From assembly GCA_002315915.1 (NCBI GenBank), contig DCIB01000003.1, positions 1-60,193 of the forward strand: a DNA stretch of 60,193 nucleotides. The letters run 5' to 3'. The notes beneath the pieces were generated by a model, which saw only the letters and a program-made list of their open reading frames with translations, was not told where the DNA came from and did not search any database. The DNA is from Caryophanales bacterium UBA1737 (lineage in GTDB: Bacteria > Bacillota_I > Bacilli_A > ML615J-28 > CAG-313). This document shows positions 1-8,787 of this stretch, in pieces (position 1 is the first letter of the stretch; the number at the start of each line of letters is the position of its first letter). Made by a program: the position numbers and the translations under genes.

Positions 1-63
1 GGGACATTTTTAAAAGTTATTGACACCCTATTTATTCAAGTGAGTTGTAAGATAGAAAAAACT

Positions 64-98
64 AAAAAAAGTATTACTGCTATTAGTAATACTTTTTT
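64..98. terminator. Bidirectional hairpin terminator
   Basis: An A-run, the stem GTATTACT / AGTAATAC with a short loop, and a T-run lie just beyond the stop codon of the membrane-protein gene at 118. The A-run and T-run on both sides let it work in either direction. Confidence 0.75.
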
Positions 99-117
99 GA
101 TAATTAATTAAATAATT

Positions 118-702
118 TTATAATGTTTTAGTCATTTTACCTATTGCATAAGTAATAGAATCACCTAATTCTTCCGCAAGTCTTCTTGCTTCATCAGGCA
201 TAAGTGATGCTGTAAAATGTAGTGGTGTTGTTGCAATAGGTAATTTTTTACCATTTACCATATCATCCTCAACAACTTTTGATCCACCTTGCATAACTGG
301 TGATAAAGAATCATCTGTTAATATATCAAATGTAACTGAACAACATTTTGGTACAATAGGAGATGCTTTTAATTTTTTTACACCTTTTGCAATCATAAAT
401 ATACCAATAATTACTGGAATTAAAATAATACCAAAGAATATTAATGCTTTAGCACCACCTTTATTAGATACCGCTGCTCCTTCATTATATGAATATAATG
501 TATTAACACCTTTAATATTTTCTAATAATATTTCTTGTCTATTAAAGAAATTAGGTCTTTTTTCAATTAAAACAACTCTTTTATCAGTAACAAATAGTTC
601 TGTTTCTGATACAACATGTTCTTCTTTCTTTTCTAACTTAACTTCTCTACAGTAAGGGAATGCTGCAATTAGAGTTTCATTAGTAGTTAATTTAAAATTC
701 AT
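118..702 (-). CDS. Small membrane-anchored protein of unknown function
   Basis: A 194-residue protein with a strong ribosome site (AAAGGAGA) upstream of the ATG. Residues 1-80 are soluble and beta-rich, with the segment ETELFVTDKRVVLIEKR, which resembles the start of bacterial PH-like (bPH/YdbT-type) domains. One hydrophobic segment at about residues 86-108 is followed by KGVKKLK, which suggests a single membrane helix. The remaining 80 residues would form a second soluble domain. I do not recognise a specific family. The PH-like assignment is weak inference. It is a single gene with its own terminator and has no informative neighbours. Confidence 0.7.
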   Translation of the reverse strand: MNFKLTTNETLIAAFPYCREVKLEKKEEHVVSETELFVTDKRVVLIEKRPNFFNRQEILLENIKGVNTLYSYNEGAAVSNKGGAKALIFFGIILIPVIIGIFMIAKGVKKLKASPIVPKCCSVTFDILTDDSLSPVMQGGSKVVEDDMVNGKKLPIATTPLHFTASLMPDEARRLAEELGDSITYAIGKMTKTL

Positions 703-780
703 AATATAAGTTCTCCTTTATTTTTCTAATTAGATTATATATAAATATCAAATAATAGTCAATACTATTGTAATAAATGA

Positions 781-1752
781 TTAATTATTATTTAAAGACC
801 CTGTATTTAACCAAGTAATAATATCATTTGATGATTCATTTGGAATTTCAAATTGGATATTATGTCCAACATTTAAATAATTCTTATAACTATTAGAATC
901 TATATCTAAATATGTCATTAATTCATCTTGATATTCATTCTTTGTCATTGTATCTGTATCACCATGTAATAATAATACAGGAATTGATTTATCAAATTTT
1001 GAATACAAACCACCTAAATCAGAAGCAATTAAACCAAAAATTATGTTTTTCCATGTATTTTTGGCTAATATTTTAGATTCGCTTTTTAGATAATTTAAAA
1101 ATTTAATAAATTCAACTTCAGTTGAATTATTTTCTTTAAAAGTACATTCATACCAAATATTCATAAAAGTATCACTTGGGTGTTCGTTTTCTCCAATAGG
1201 ATCTATATATGCATTATATACTGAATGAAGGCTTTCTGTTTGATATTGTTTTACAGGAATAGAACTAAGTAGAACGATCTTTTCACATAGTTCGGGAAAC
1301 ATAAGAGCAAATGTTTGAACAGTAAAACTTCCTAAAGAATGTCCTGCAAGAATAGCTTTATCAATACCTTTAGCATCAAAGAATGCCTTTAAATCAGTTG
1401 CATAAGTAATTGTTGTATAGTATCCATCAGGAGCATCACTTTTACCCATACCTCTTAAATCTGGAAGATATATATGATATCCAGCTTCTACAAAATAAGG
1501 AACAGCTAAACTCCATGATCTTGAATTATCAGTCATTCCATGTTGAAGAATAATATTTGGCCCATTAGGATTACCCATTTCAATATATGCCATTTTAATA
1601 CCTGTAGATAGAGTTACATATTTTTTAGCATTAGCCCATTCATCTTGAGAAATACTTTGAGGTAATTCATTTGAACATGAACAATTATTTTCACAACTTA
1701 AAAAAGAAAAACAGATTAATATAATTGTAAAAAAAGATAATATTTTTTTCAT
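781..1752 (-). CDS. Lipoprotein alpha/beta hydrolase
   Basis: A 323-residue alpha/beta-hydrolase. The N-terminus is a lipoprotein signal peptide (KK followed by a hydrophobic run, lipobox FLSC at about residue 20), so it should be anchored on the outer face of the membrane. The fold is shown by NIILQHGMTDNSRSW (oxyanion loop), DLRGMG, the nucleophile elbow AGHSLGS (Ser at about residue 139), a late Asp in LLLHGDTD and a catalytic His in NVGHN near residue 298. This arrangement is typical of haloperoxidase/epoxide-hydrolase/esterase-like members, so the substrate cannot be named. Ribosome site AAGGAG. It is monocistronic as far as can be seen. Confidence 0.85.
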   Translation of the reverse strand: MKKILSFFTIILICFSFLSCENNCSCSNELPQSISQDEWANAKKYVTLSTGIKMAYIEMGNPNGPNIILQHGMTDNSRSWSLAVPYFVEAGYHIYLPDLRGMGKSDAPDGYYTTITYATDLKAFFDAKGIDKAILAGHSLGSFTVQTFALMFPELCEKIVLLSSIPVKQYQTESLHSVYNAYIDPIGENEHPSDTFMNIWYECTFKENNSTEVEFIKFLNYLKSESKILAKNTWKNIIFGLIASDLGGLYSKFDKSIPVLLLHGDTDTMTKNEYQDELMTYLDIDSNSYKNYLNVGHNIQFEIPNESSNDIITWLNTGSLNNN

Positions 1753-1781
1753 ATTTTCTCCTTAAAAAATTTTATATATTA

Positions 1782-2861
1782 TTATTTTATCATATTATTT
1801 AATAATTTATTTTTAATATCAATATACACTTTAGTTAATAAACTAGTTACTGCTTGCACAACAAATATAAGAATAATTACTATATATGAAGGTATAACAA
1901 ATCCGAAATGGGCTTGAATATGTATAATAGTTCCTATTACTACCCAAGATAGCCAATAAAATATATTTAAATTCTTTGATAAAAATAACAAATATTTATC
2001 TATAAATGAAGGAATTATTTTACTTAAATAATACCAAATAGATAATCCAAAACATATTAATAATCCATTAACTATTAAATTAAATACACCCATATAATAG
2101 AAGTTTTCACCAGCATAATAAGATGTATAATCAGGATATAGATATATAAATGATCCATATACATATACAACTGCAATACTACCTATTATTAAGAATATAT
2201 TATATAATTTCTTTTTATTAGAAGTTCTTATTAATATTTCACCAAGTAACATACCAAAAGCTGGAAAGAAAAACCAAGTTAAAAAAGGAAAACAAGAATA
2301 TTCATCAATAGGAATAAATAAATTTAAAAAATATATTAATACATTATTATCAGTAATAGTAGTACTAATAGGGAATAATAATTCATCTATTAACGCAAAT
2401 ACTAAAGATATTACAAGAATTAAATATGAAGGTATATGTAATTTCTTAAATAATGCGATTAACATAAATGATAAACCGGCAAAAGGTAATATATCTATTA
2501 AAAATAAACTAGATAATGTAGAAAAATAATCTTCATTTGGCATTAATAAATAAGGTATAAATGATCTTACGATATTTAATAAATAACCACTTATAAATAA
2601 AATTATTCCTCTTTTAAAGAAATCAATTGGTTTATTATGTGAAGTATATATCATTGATATACCCATCATAGACATAAATACTGGAGCTCCAAATTCACTA
2701 CCTATAATATCTCCAAATACATATAGTGCAGTATCATTAGCATCACCTAAATATAAAGATACATGACACATTATTAATACAATAGCAGTAAAACCTCTGA
2801 ATAAATCTACTTCTTTTTGTCTAGATTTATTTATTTGTTCTCTTTTAAAAAAATTAAACAT
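1782..2861 (-). CDS. Multi-pass acyltransferase-like membrane protein (HGSNAT/DUF1624-like)
   Basis: A membrane protein of about 359 residues with roughly ten hydrophobic segments. The start KEVDLFRGFTAIVLIMCHV, with Arg in the first helix, and the pattern LFRG...H are typical of the heparan-alpha-glucosaminide acetyltransferase/YeiB/acyltransferase-3-like superfamily, which move acyl groups onto extracytoplasmic sugars. I chose the ATG at 2861 over an upstream one because AGGAG sits 8 nt before it, and because the upstream extension would run through the tRNA terminator at 2894-2914. The substrate is unknown. Confidence 0.7.
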   Translation of the reverse strand: MFNFFKREQINKSRQKEVDLFRGFTAIVLIMCHVSLYLGDANDTALYVFGDIIGSEFGAPVFMSMMGISMIYTSHNKPIDFFKRGIILFISGYLLNIVRSFIPYLLMPNEDYFSTLSSLFLIDILPFAGLSFMLIALFKKLHIPSYLILVISLVFALIDELLFPISTTITDNNVLIYFLNLFIPIDEYSCFPFLTWFFFPAFGMLLGEILIRTSNKKKLYNIFLIIGSIAVVYVYGSFIYLYPDYTSYYAGENFYYMGVFNLIVNGLLICFGLSIWYYLSKIIPSFIDKYLLFLSKNLNIFYWLSWVVIGTIIHIQAHFGFVIPSYIVIILIFVVQAVTSLLTKVYIDIKNKLLNNMIK

Positions 2862-2893
2862 CAATATAACTCCTAAATTATATATATTTATAT

Positions 2894-2914
2894 AAAAAAG
2901 GTGCATAAGCACCT
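2894..2914 (-). terminator. tRNA-Ser terminator
   Basis: On the minus strand the stem AGGTGC-TTAT-GCACCT is followed by TTTTTT, 14 nt after the CCA end of the tRNA. Confidence 0.8.
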
Positions 2915-2927
2915 ATTATTATTAAAA

Positions 2928-3018
2928 TGGCGGAGTAAAAGGGATTTGAACCCTTGCACCAGTTGCCCGGTCTACGCCCTTAGCAGGGGCGCCTCTTCAG
3001 CCTCTTGAGTATTACTCC
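2928..3018 (-). tRNA. tRNA-Ser (anticodon GCU)
   Basis: On the minus strand a 91-nt class II tRNA. The acceptor arms GGAGTAA / TTACTCC pair, CCA is encoded at the 3' end, the anticodon loop CTGCTAA holds GCT, the variable arm is long, and the T arm reads GGGTTCAAATCCC. It would read AGC/AGU serine codons. Confidence 0.96.
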
Positions 3019-3032
3019 ATAATTACAATAGT

Positions 3033-3061
3033 ATTATACAAAATGATCCCTCAATTGTCAA
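3033..3061 (-). promoter_or_regulatory. Consensus sigma-A promoter of tRNA-Ser
   Basis: On the minus strand a perfect TTGACA (3056-3061), a 17-nt spacer and a perfect TATAAT (3033-3038). Transcription should start about 8 nt before the tRNA 5' end at 3018. The -35 box lies in the hairpin that ends the upstream ABC-transporter operon. Confidence 0.9.
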
Positions 3062-3090
3062 AAGAAGTGACAAATTGAGGGATCATTTTT
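3041..3090. terminator. Long hairpin after the ABC exporter operon
   Basis: AAATGATCCCTCAATT pairs with its complement across a 9-nt loop, with a one-base bulge. On the minus strand only four T follow, while the plus strand has seven, so its orientation as a terminator is less certain than its structure. It lies directly after the stop codon at 3091. Confidence 0.65.
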
Positions 3091-4968
3091 TTAATTGTTT
3101 TGATTATTATATTGTAATAAATATAATTCGTAATATTTACCTTTTTTTGCTAATAATTCTTGATGATTTCCTTGTTCAATAATTTTTCCTTTATCAAAAA
3201 CATATATACATTTGGCATGTTGAATAGTGGATAATCTATGAGCAACCATTACCATAGTATTCTTATTCATTACTTTAATAATAGAATCTTGAATTATTTT
3301 TTCTGTTTCCGTATCTATATTAGATGTTGCTTCATCAAGTATTATTAATTTAGGTTTATGAACTAATGCTCGTGCAAAACTAATTAATTGTTTTTCTCCT
3401 AATGAATAATTAGATCCGTGTTCTGTAACTATAGAATTAATACCATCAGGTAATTTATTAATAAATTTTGATGGATTAACTTCATCACATGCTTCATATA
3501 TATCTTGATCCGTAATAGATTCATCATTTAATCTAATATTATCAGCAATAGTACCACTAAATAAAAATACATCTTGTAACATTTGACCAATCTGACTACG
3601 TAATGATTCTAACTTTATATCATTAACGTTTACACCATCTATTAAGATTTCACCTTTTTGAATAACATGATTACGAGTAATTAATCCAAGTATTGTTGAT
3701 TTACCAGCCCCTGTTGCCCCAATAAATGCAACACTATCATTTGGCTTAATAGTAAATGACACATCTTTTATTATCCAATCATCTTCAGATGAATCTTCAT
3801 ATTTAAACCATACATGCTTGAATTCAATTAATCCTTTAATATCTATGTCTTGTGCATTATCTTTATCAACTATTTCTGATTTTGTATCTAGTATTGTAAA
3901 TATCTTTTCTGCAGCAGATACACTTGATAACAATTGATCATATTGTTCTGATAATTTTTGTATTGGATCAAAAAATTTTCCAACATATTCATAAAATACA
4001 TATAGATCACTAAATGATATTGATAATCCTATTATAAAATTAGCTTGAATTGCTTGATTAGTACCATAATATAATACAAGAATTATACATAATACATATA
4101 ATACAAACATAGTAGGTCTTAGAATTGAATTTTTAAATACTCTTTTTAGAACAGAATTTAATAATTCTTTATTAGATTCTTTAAATTCATTATATATCTT
4201 ATCTTCTTGATTAAATATTTGAGTAGTTTTCATACCCGAAATATTTTCTGATAAAAATGCATTCATTTTAGAAACTTTATTTCTAATATTCCTATATATA
4301 ATTTTAGAAGATGCTCTAAAATATAACATTACTGCAAGTATAATTGGAATAATATCAACAATTATTAAAGCTAAAGTAACGTTAATTATAAACATACCAA
4401 TTAATACACCTAATAATACAGATATGTATTCTAATATATTAACTAAATTATCAGTATATAGTTGAAATAAAGTAGCTCCATCTGATGTATTACGAGTAAC
4501 AAGCACACCTACAGGTATATTATTAAACTGATTATGAGATAATGTTTGAATATGACAAAATACTTCTTTACGAATATTATTTATAATATCTTGTCCTATT
4601 ATATGTAATCGCATTTGTTGAATATATTTACATATGCAACCAATTATAGTACATAATAATCCTAATATTAAATAAATAATAATATTTTTTAAACTAATAT
4701 CATCTTTTGCTATTTCTTTAATACTTGTACCAACAAGTATTGGACTAGCAATACTAAAAATAACATTCGTAAAAAGTAATATTAACGCATATATATATTC
4801 TTTCTTATATGGAATCATATAAGAAAATATTCTTTTAAAAGTATTCTTACTTTTAAAAATATTTACTTTTTTATCATCTGATTTATTATTTAATGGTTTT
4901 AATATAAATTTATTAAATAAAATTAATAATACAATTTCTAAAAGAAAGATTAATATAAATATCCACAT
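3091..4968 (-). CDS. ABC exporter half-transporter, catalytic-site partner
   Basis: A 625-residue fused membrane/ATPase half-transporter. An extra N-terminal hydrophobic segment (residues 1-20) precedes the six-helix exporter domain (about 55-330). The nucleotide-binding domain has Walker A GATGAGKS (about 417-424), Walker B LIILDEAT with the catalytic Glu, a D-loop SNID and the switch His in VAHRLST. Its signature is degenerate, YSLGEKQ instead of LSGGQ. Paired with the next gene, which has the opposite defects, it fits heterodimeric exporters of the BmrCD/LmrCD/TM287-288 type, for drugs, lipids or peptides. The start lies 1 nt past the stop of the upstream gene, so the two are translated as one unit. 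Confidence 0.92.
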   Translation of the reverse strand: MWIFILIFLLEIVLLILFNKFILKPLNNKSDDKKVNIFKSKNTFKRIFSYMIPYKKEYIYALILLFTNVIFSIASPILVGTSIKEIAKDDISLKNIIIYLILGLLCTIIGCICKYIQQMRLHIIGQDIINNIRKEVFCHIQTLSHNQFNNIPVGVLVTRNTSDGATLFQLYTDNLVNILEYISVLLGVLIGMFIINVTLALIIVDIIPIILAVMLYFRASSKIIYRNIRNKVSKMNAFLSENISGMKTTQIFNQEDKIYNEFKESNKELLNSVLKRVFKNSILRPTMFVLYVLCIILVLYYGTNQAIQANFIIGLSISFSDLYVFYEYVGKFFDPIQKLSEQYDQLLSSVSAAEKIFTILDTKSEIVDKDNAQDIDIKGLIEFKHVWFKYEDSSEDDWIIKDVSFTIKPNDSVAFIGATGAGKSTILGLITRNHVIQKGEILIDGVNVNDIKLESLRSQIGQMLQDVFLFSGTIADNIRLNDESITDQDIYEACDEVNPSKFINKLPDGINSIVTEHGSNYSLGEKQLISFARALVHKPKLIILDEATSNIDTETEKIIQDSIIKVMNKNTMVMVAHRLSTIQHAKCIYVFDKGKIIEQGNHQELLAKKGKYYELYLLQYNNQNN

Positions 4969-4969
4969 A

Positions 4970-6763
4970 TTAAATACCTTCTCTTTCTTTTTCTATTTCT
5001 TGAAGTTTTACTTCATTTTGATAAATACGAGATTTTTGTAGCAATTCTTTATGTGTTCCAATATTATCTATTTTCTTATCATCCATAACAATAATTCTAT
5101 CTAAGTTTTCAAGTGTTGTTATACGATGAGCAATAATGATAGTTGTTTTATTCTTTCTTATTTCTTTTAATCTTTTAATTATATAACTTTCTGTTAAAGT
5201 ATCAACTGCAGATAATGCATCATCTAATATAAGTATAGGTGAGTCTTTTAATAATGCTCTTGCAATAGATATTCTTTGACGTTGTCCACCTGATACTTTT
5301 ACGCCTTTTTCGCCTAATAAGGTATTATAGCCATCTTTAAATTCTTTAATATCTTTATCAACATCAGCACATATAGCTGCTTGAATACATTCTTCTTCAT
5401 TTATTTTATCTTTTGAAAAAGAGATATTTTCTAATATGGTTTTCATAAATAAGAATGATTCTTGTGGTACACATGCAATAGCTTGTCTTATGGTTTTTAG
5501 TGGCAATTCCATTAAATCATAATTATCTATATATATAGAACCTTTATTTACATTATAATTTCTTGTAAGTAGTTCTACTATTGTTGATTTTCCGCATCCT
5601 GTTTGTCCCATTATTCCGATCATTTCACCACTATTTATAGTAAATGAAATATGTTCAAGATTATCTATACTGGATAATGGATATTTAAATGTTAAATCAT
5701 TAAAAGTTATTGATCCCTTTATATCATTTATAGATATATTATTATGTATAACTAAATCATCATTTATTTCAATATCAGTATCAAGTAATCTTGAAACACG
5801 TTTTGCAGAAGGGGTAGCTTTACCAAATAAATTAATTAAATCACCTATTGCCATAATAGGCCAAATTATAGAATCATAATATGATAAGAATTCAATAATT
5901 TTTCCAGGTGTAAAAATTGTTACTTTACCAAAATTATTATATTCATATACCATATAACTGCCAATAAATATTAAAATAAATAAAGTAATATATAGTATTC
6001 CGTTTACAACAATTCTTATTACAACTTGTGCTTTAATAGCACTTATAGAAGTTGTTTTATTATATTCATTATAATCATCAAATAAAAATGCTTTTCTTCT
6101 TTCACATGCAAAAGCTTTAACTACGCCAATTCCAGTAAATGTTTCTTGTACATAATCACTCATTTTAGAATATGCATCTAAGTTTTTCATAACTTTTTTT
6201 GAAATATTATTACGCATAAATACAGCATATGTAGATACAAGTATTAATGGAATTATACATACTAATGTTAATATAGGACTTAAATTAATCATTTTTATTA
6301 TTGCCATAACACCAAGTGCTATAGCGTCAACTAACATTAAAGTACCAGATCCAAATGAATCACGTATATTTTCTAGATCATTAGTAAATAATGCCATTAA
6401 TGATCCAGTTTTATTTTCTTCAAAATAAGTAACACTCATTTTTTCTAAATGCTTAAACATTTCATCTCTTATATCATATTGTATTCTATGACATGTACCA
6501 AATATACAGTTTCTCCAAATAAAACGACCTAAGAATATTACTACTGCAATAATAATTAGTTTTATAATAGATGAATCTAATTCATTTTTTGTAATAGATG
6601 TTGATAATCCTTTTTCTCCAGCTTCTATTCCATCAATTAATGAACCTACTATTTCTGGTATAAATAATTGAGCATAGTCTACTACAAGTAAAAAAACTAT
6701 ACCCAATAAAAATGATATAAAGTATTTAAAATAATATTTTGTAAAATGTTTACCAAATATCAT
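4970..6763 (-). CDS. ABC exporter half-transporter, degenerate-Walker-B partner
   Basis: A 597-residue ABC exporter half. Six membrane helices lie at about 15-310. The nucleotide-binding domain has Walker A GQTGCGKS, a canonical signature VSGGQRQR and Walker B ILILDDA, where the catalytic Glu is replaced by Asp. In the known heterodimeric exporters, the subunit with the Asp supplies the good signature to the partner's catalytic site, which is what this pair shows. First gene of the two-gene operon. Ribosome site AAAGGAG with 9-nt spacing. The transported substrate cannot be read from sequence. Confidence 0.92.
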   Translation of the reverse strand: MIFGKHFTKYYFKYFISFLLGIVFLLVVDYAQLFIPEIVGSLIDGIEAGEKGLSTSITKNELDSSIIKLIIIAVVIFLGRFIWRNCIFGTCHRIQYDIRDEMFKHLEKMSVTYFEENKTGSLMALFTNDLENIRDSFGSGTLMLVDAIALGVMAIIKMINLSPILTLVCIIPLILVSTYAVFMRNNISKKVMKNLDAYSKMSDYVQETFTGIGVVKAFACERRKAFLFDDYNEYNKTTSISAIKAQVVIRIVVNGILYITLFILIFIGSYMVYEYNNFGKVTIFTPGKIIEFLSYYDSIIWPIMAIGDLINLFGKATPSAKRVSRLLDTDIEINDDLVIHNNISINDIKGSITFNDLTFKYPLSSIDNLEHISFTINSGEMIGIMGQTGCGKSTIVELLTRNYNVNKGSIYIDNYDLMELPLKTIRQAIACVPQESFLFMKTILENISFSKDKINEEECIQAAICADVDKDIKEFKDGYNTLLGEKGVKVSGGQRQRISIARALLKDSPILILDDALSAVDTLTESYIIKRLKEIRKNKTTIIIAHRITTLENLDRIIVMDDKKIDNIGTHKELLQKSRIYQNEVKLQEIEKEREGI

Positions 6764-6839
6764 ATAACTATGCTCCTTTTTAATCTTTAATTATTTTATC
6801 ATATTTATATATTATTTAATATTCAAATGTTTTTGATAT

Positions 6840-6958
6840 AAAAAAGATCTTAATTTAAGTCCCCTCACCCACAATTATGCCAAGTTTAAGGCTGCTTCAA
6901 TCACGACCTGACCTGATTCGCTGACCTAACTTGGATGAAGGTACTTAAATTAAGATCT
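6840..6958 (-). ncRNA. ffs: Signal recognition particle RNA, small bacterial type
   Basis: On the minus strand an RNA of about 118 nt whose ends form a perfect 15-bp stem (GATCTTAATTTAAGT with its complement), followed by T6. Inside are a second arm CCAAGTT / AACTTGG and the SRP helix-8 core CAGGTCAGGTC...GAAGCAGCC. Synteny supports it: in Bacillus the SRP RNA lies directly beside tadA, as here. The apical loop reads GTCGTGATTGAA where most bacteria have GTCCGGAAGGAA, an unusual variant. It is the scaffold for Ffh in targeting membrane proteins. Confidence 0.92.
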
Positions 6959-6990
6959 ATATATATTAAAATTATAATATAAAATTATTC

Positions 6991-7461
6991 TTATTTATTA
7001 TTTTTAACTCTTATTTCTTTGAAGAATTTTTTTAATAAATCACTAGATTCTTCTTTTTTTATTCCATTTAATACTTCTAGATGATGATTAAATTTATATT
7101 CTGGATTATTTAAATTAATAATACTACCTAATGCGCCAAACTTAGGTTCATTTGTAGCATATATAACTCTTTTAAATCTTGATTGCATTATTAATCCTGC
7201 ACACATTACACAAGGTTCAAGTGTTATATATATATCACAATCATCAAATACTGTTGTGTGTAATCTATTTGAAGCTTTATTTATAGCTCTTATTTCAGCA
7301 TGATTTAATGCTTTATTAGTTATATATTTACAATTATATGCCTTAGATATAATTTTGTTATTCTTAACAATACAGCATCCAACAGGAACTTCTTTTAATT
7401 TATATGCTTTATGAGCCTCTTTTAGGGCTATATCCATAAAGTATTCATCATTATATATCAT
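6991..7461 (-). CDS. tadA: tRNA-specific adenosine deaminase
   Basis: 156 residues, the usual TadA length. It converts A34 to inosine in tRNA-Arg(ACG). The zinc deaminase signature is complete: HAE (His54, Glu56) and PCVMC (Cys84, Cys87), followed by AGLIMQSRFKRVIYA, which is typical of TadA and not of guanine or cytosine deaminases. The start ATG overlaps the stop of tdk by one base (TAATG), and the SRP RNA follows downstream, as in Bacillus. Confidence 0.95.
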   Translation of the reverse strand: MIYNDEYFMDIALKEAHKAYKLKEVPVGCCIVKNNKIISKAYNCKYITNKALNHAEIRAINKASNRLHTTVFDDCDIYITLEPCVMCAGLIMQSRFKRVIYATNEPKFGALGSIINLNNPEYKFNHHLEVLNGIKKEESSDLLKKFFKEIRVKNNK

Positions 7462-8048
7462 TATTTTGCTTTATGAGGTACTTGATGACAGAATCTACAT
7501 CTTGCTTCGTATGATTCTTTAGCTCCAACAAGTATTATTGGATCTTCATAAAAAGCAGGTTTACCATTAATCATTCTTTGTGTACGTGTAGCTGGAGCTC
7601 CACATACCATACATATTGCATTTAATTTAGTAACAAATTCAGCTCTAGATAAAATTTCAGGCATAATACCGAAAGGTTCTCCTCTAAAATCCATATCTAA
7701 ACCTGCACAAATAACTCTTACACCACTATTTGCAAGACGTTCACATAGATTCACTACATCTTTATCAAAGAATTGTATTTCATCTATTGCAACAGCATAA
7801 GGTAATGTTTTTAAATAATTCATCATATCACTAGCATTATTAACTGGTATTGCATCAACTCTTTCGTTAGAATGTGATACTACTTCTAGATCTGCATATC
7901 TATTATCAATGATTGGTTTAAATACAACTATTGTTTTTTTAGCATATTCAATTCTTTTAATACGTCTAATTAATTCTTCAGTTTTACCAGCAAACATAGA
8001 TCCACAAATCACTTCAATCCAACCATCATTAGTTCTTCTAATATCCAT
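7461..8048 (-). CDS. tdk: Thymidine kinase, type II
   Basis: A 195-residue thymidine kinase of the small zinc-containing family (salvage of thymidine to dTMP). Walker A GSMFAGKT is at residues 16-23. VFKP follows, and AIDEIQFF is the Walker B-like segment with the catalytic Glu at the usual spacing. The lasso zinc site is complete, with CMVC and CRFC near the C-terminus. First gene of a tdk-tadA unit. Length and motifs are fully ordinary. Confidence 0.95.
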   Translation of the reverse strand: MDIRRTNDGWIEVICGSMFAGKTEELIRRIKRIEYAKKTIVVFKPIIDNRYADLEVVSHSNERVDAIPVNNASDMMNYLKTLPYAVAIDEIQFFDKDVVNLCERLANSGVRVICAGLDMDFRGEPFGIMPEILSRAEFVTKLNAICMVCGAPATRTQRMINGKPAFYEDPIILVGAKESYEARCRFCHQVPHKAK

Positions 8049-8195
8049 AAATAATGCTCCTTAATGAATTATTACATTATTAATATTATATTAAAATATG
8101 ACTCTTTTTACAAAAGAGATATTAAAGAATCAATACTTTTATTACCAAAAATTTATAGTAGATAATAAAGTATTTCCTACTATATATATCATTAA

Positions 8196-8224
8196 TTGTA
8201 ATACATTAATAATTTAGTTATAAT
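8196..8224 (+). promoter_or_regulatory. Likely promoter of the 8245 gene
   Basis: TTGTAA (8196-8201), a 17-nt spacer and a perfect TATAAT (8219-8224), 20 nt before the ATG. It lies in the divergent gap opposite tdk. Confidence 0.5.
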
Positions 8225-8244
8225 ATATTTAATTGGAGATATAT

Positions 8245-8754
8245 ATGATTAATATTATAGATATAACAAATAAACTTTATAATAATGAAATATCTATTAA
8301 ATGTTATTTAGATAACATTTTTGATATGTGTAAAGATATAAATAATCACAAAAATATTATTATTTTTTTACAGAATGATTTATTATCTTTTAACAATGAA
8401 GACTTTATTATGTTAATAAATGTTATATTTTGGATAATACCTAATAATTTTAATAAAAATAATATTATTAGTGTAATAGATAACGATTATTGTAATTATT
8501 TATCTACTATAATAGATGATTATCATAATGAATTAAATAATGAATATAGTATATTAAAAGAATCTTATACTTCTATTGAATTAAATATATCTAATATATA
8601 TCTAATAATAAATAGTTTAAATAAAGATAACAAAATAGAAGTATCTACTGATTTAAAAGGGAAAACAGTATATTGTATAAATTGTGGCGATGAAATGGAT
8701 ATATTAGATGATGTTGAATTATATCCTTATGGGTTCTATTTAATAGAAAAATAA
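8245..8754 (+). CDS. Hypothetical protein
   Basis: A 169-residue protein on the opposite strand to its neighbours. I use the ATG at 8245, because the TTG at 8233 lies within the TTGGAG ribosome site. The sequence is acidic, rich in Asn, Ile and Asp, and looks helical (repeated LN/YN/IID stretches), with no signal peptide and no membrane helix. The only distinctive piece is a C-terminal CINC followed by GDEMDILDD. I recognise no family. Its very AT-rich codon use matches the background, and a promoter and a terminator flank it, so it is probably a real, lineage-specific gene. Confidence 0.65.
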   Translation: MINIIDITNKLYNNEISIKCYLDNIFDMCKDINNHKNIIIFLQNDLLSFNNEDFIMLINVIFWIIPNNFNKNNIISVIDNDYCNYLSTIIDDYHNELNNEYSILKESYTSIELNISNIYLIINSLNKDNKIEVSTDLKGKTVYCINCGDEMDILDDVELYPYGFYLIEK

Positions 8755-8787
8755 TACCTTTCAATTTTTGAAAGGTATTTTTTTTAA
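8752..8787. terminator. Terminator between convergent genes
   Basis: AATACCTTTC and GAAAGGTATT pair across a 7-nt loop and are followed by a T-run on the plus strand. It serves the plus gene ending at 8754, and possibly also the minus operon ending at 8784. Confidence 0.85.
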
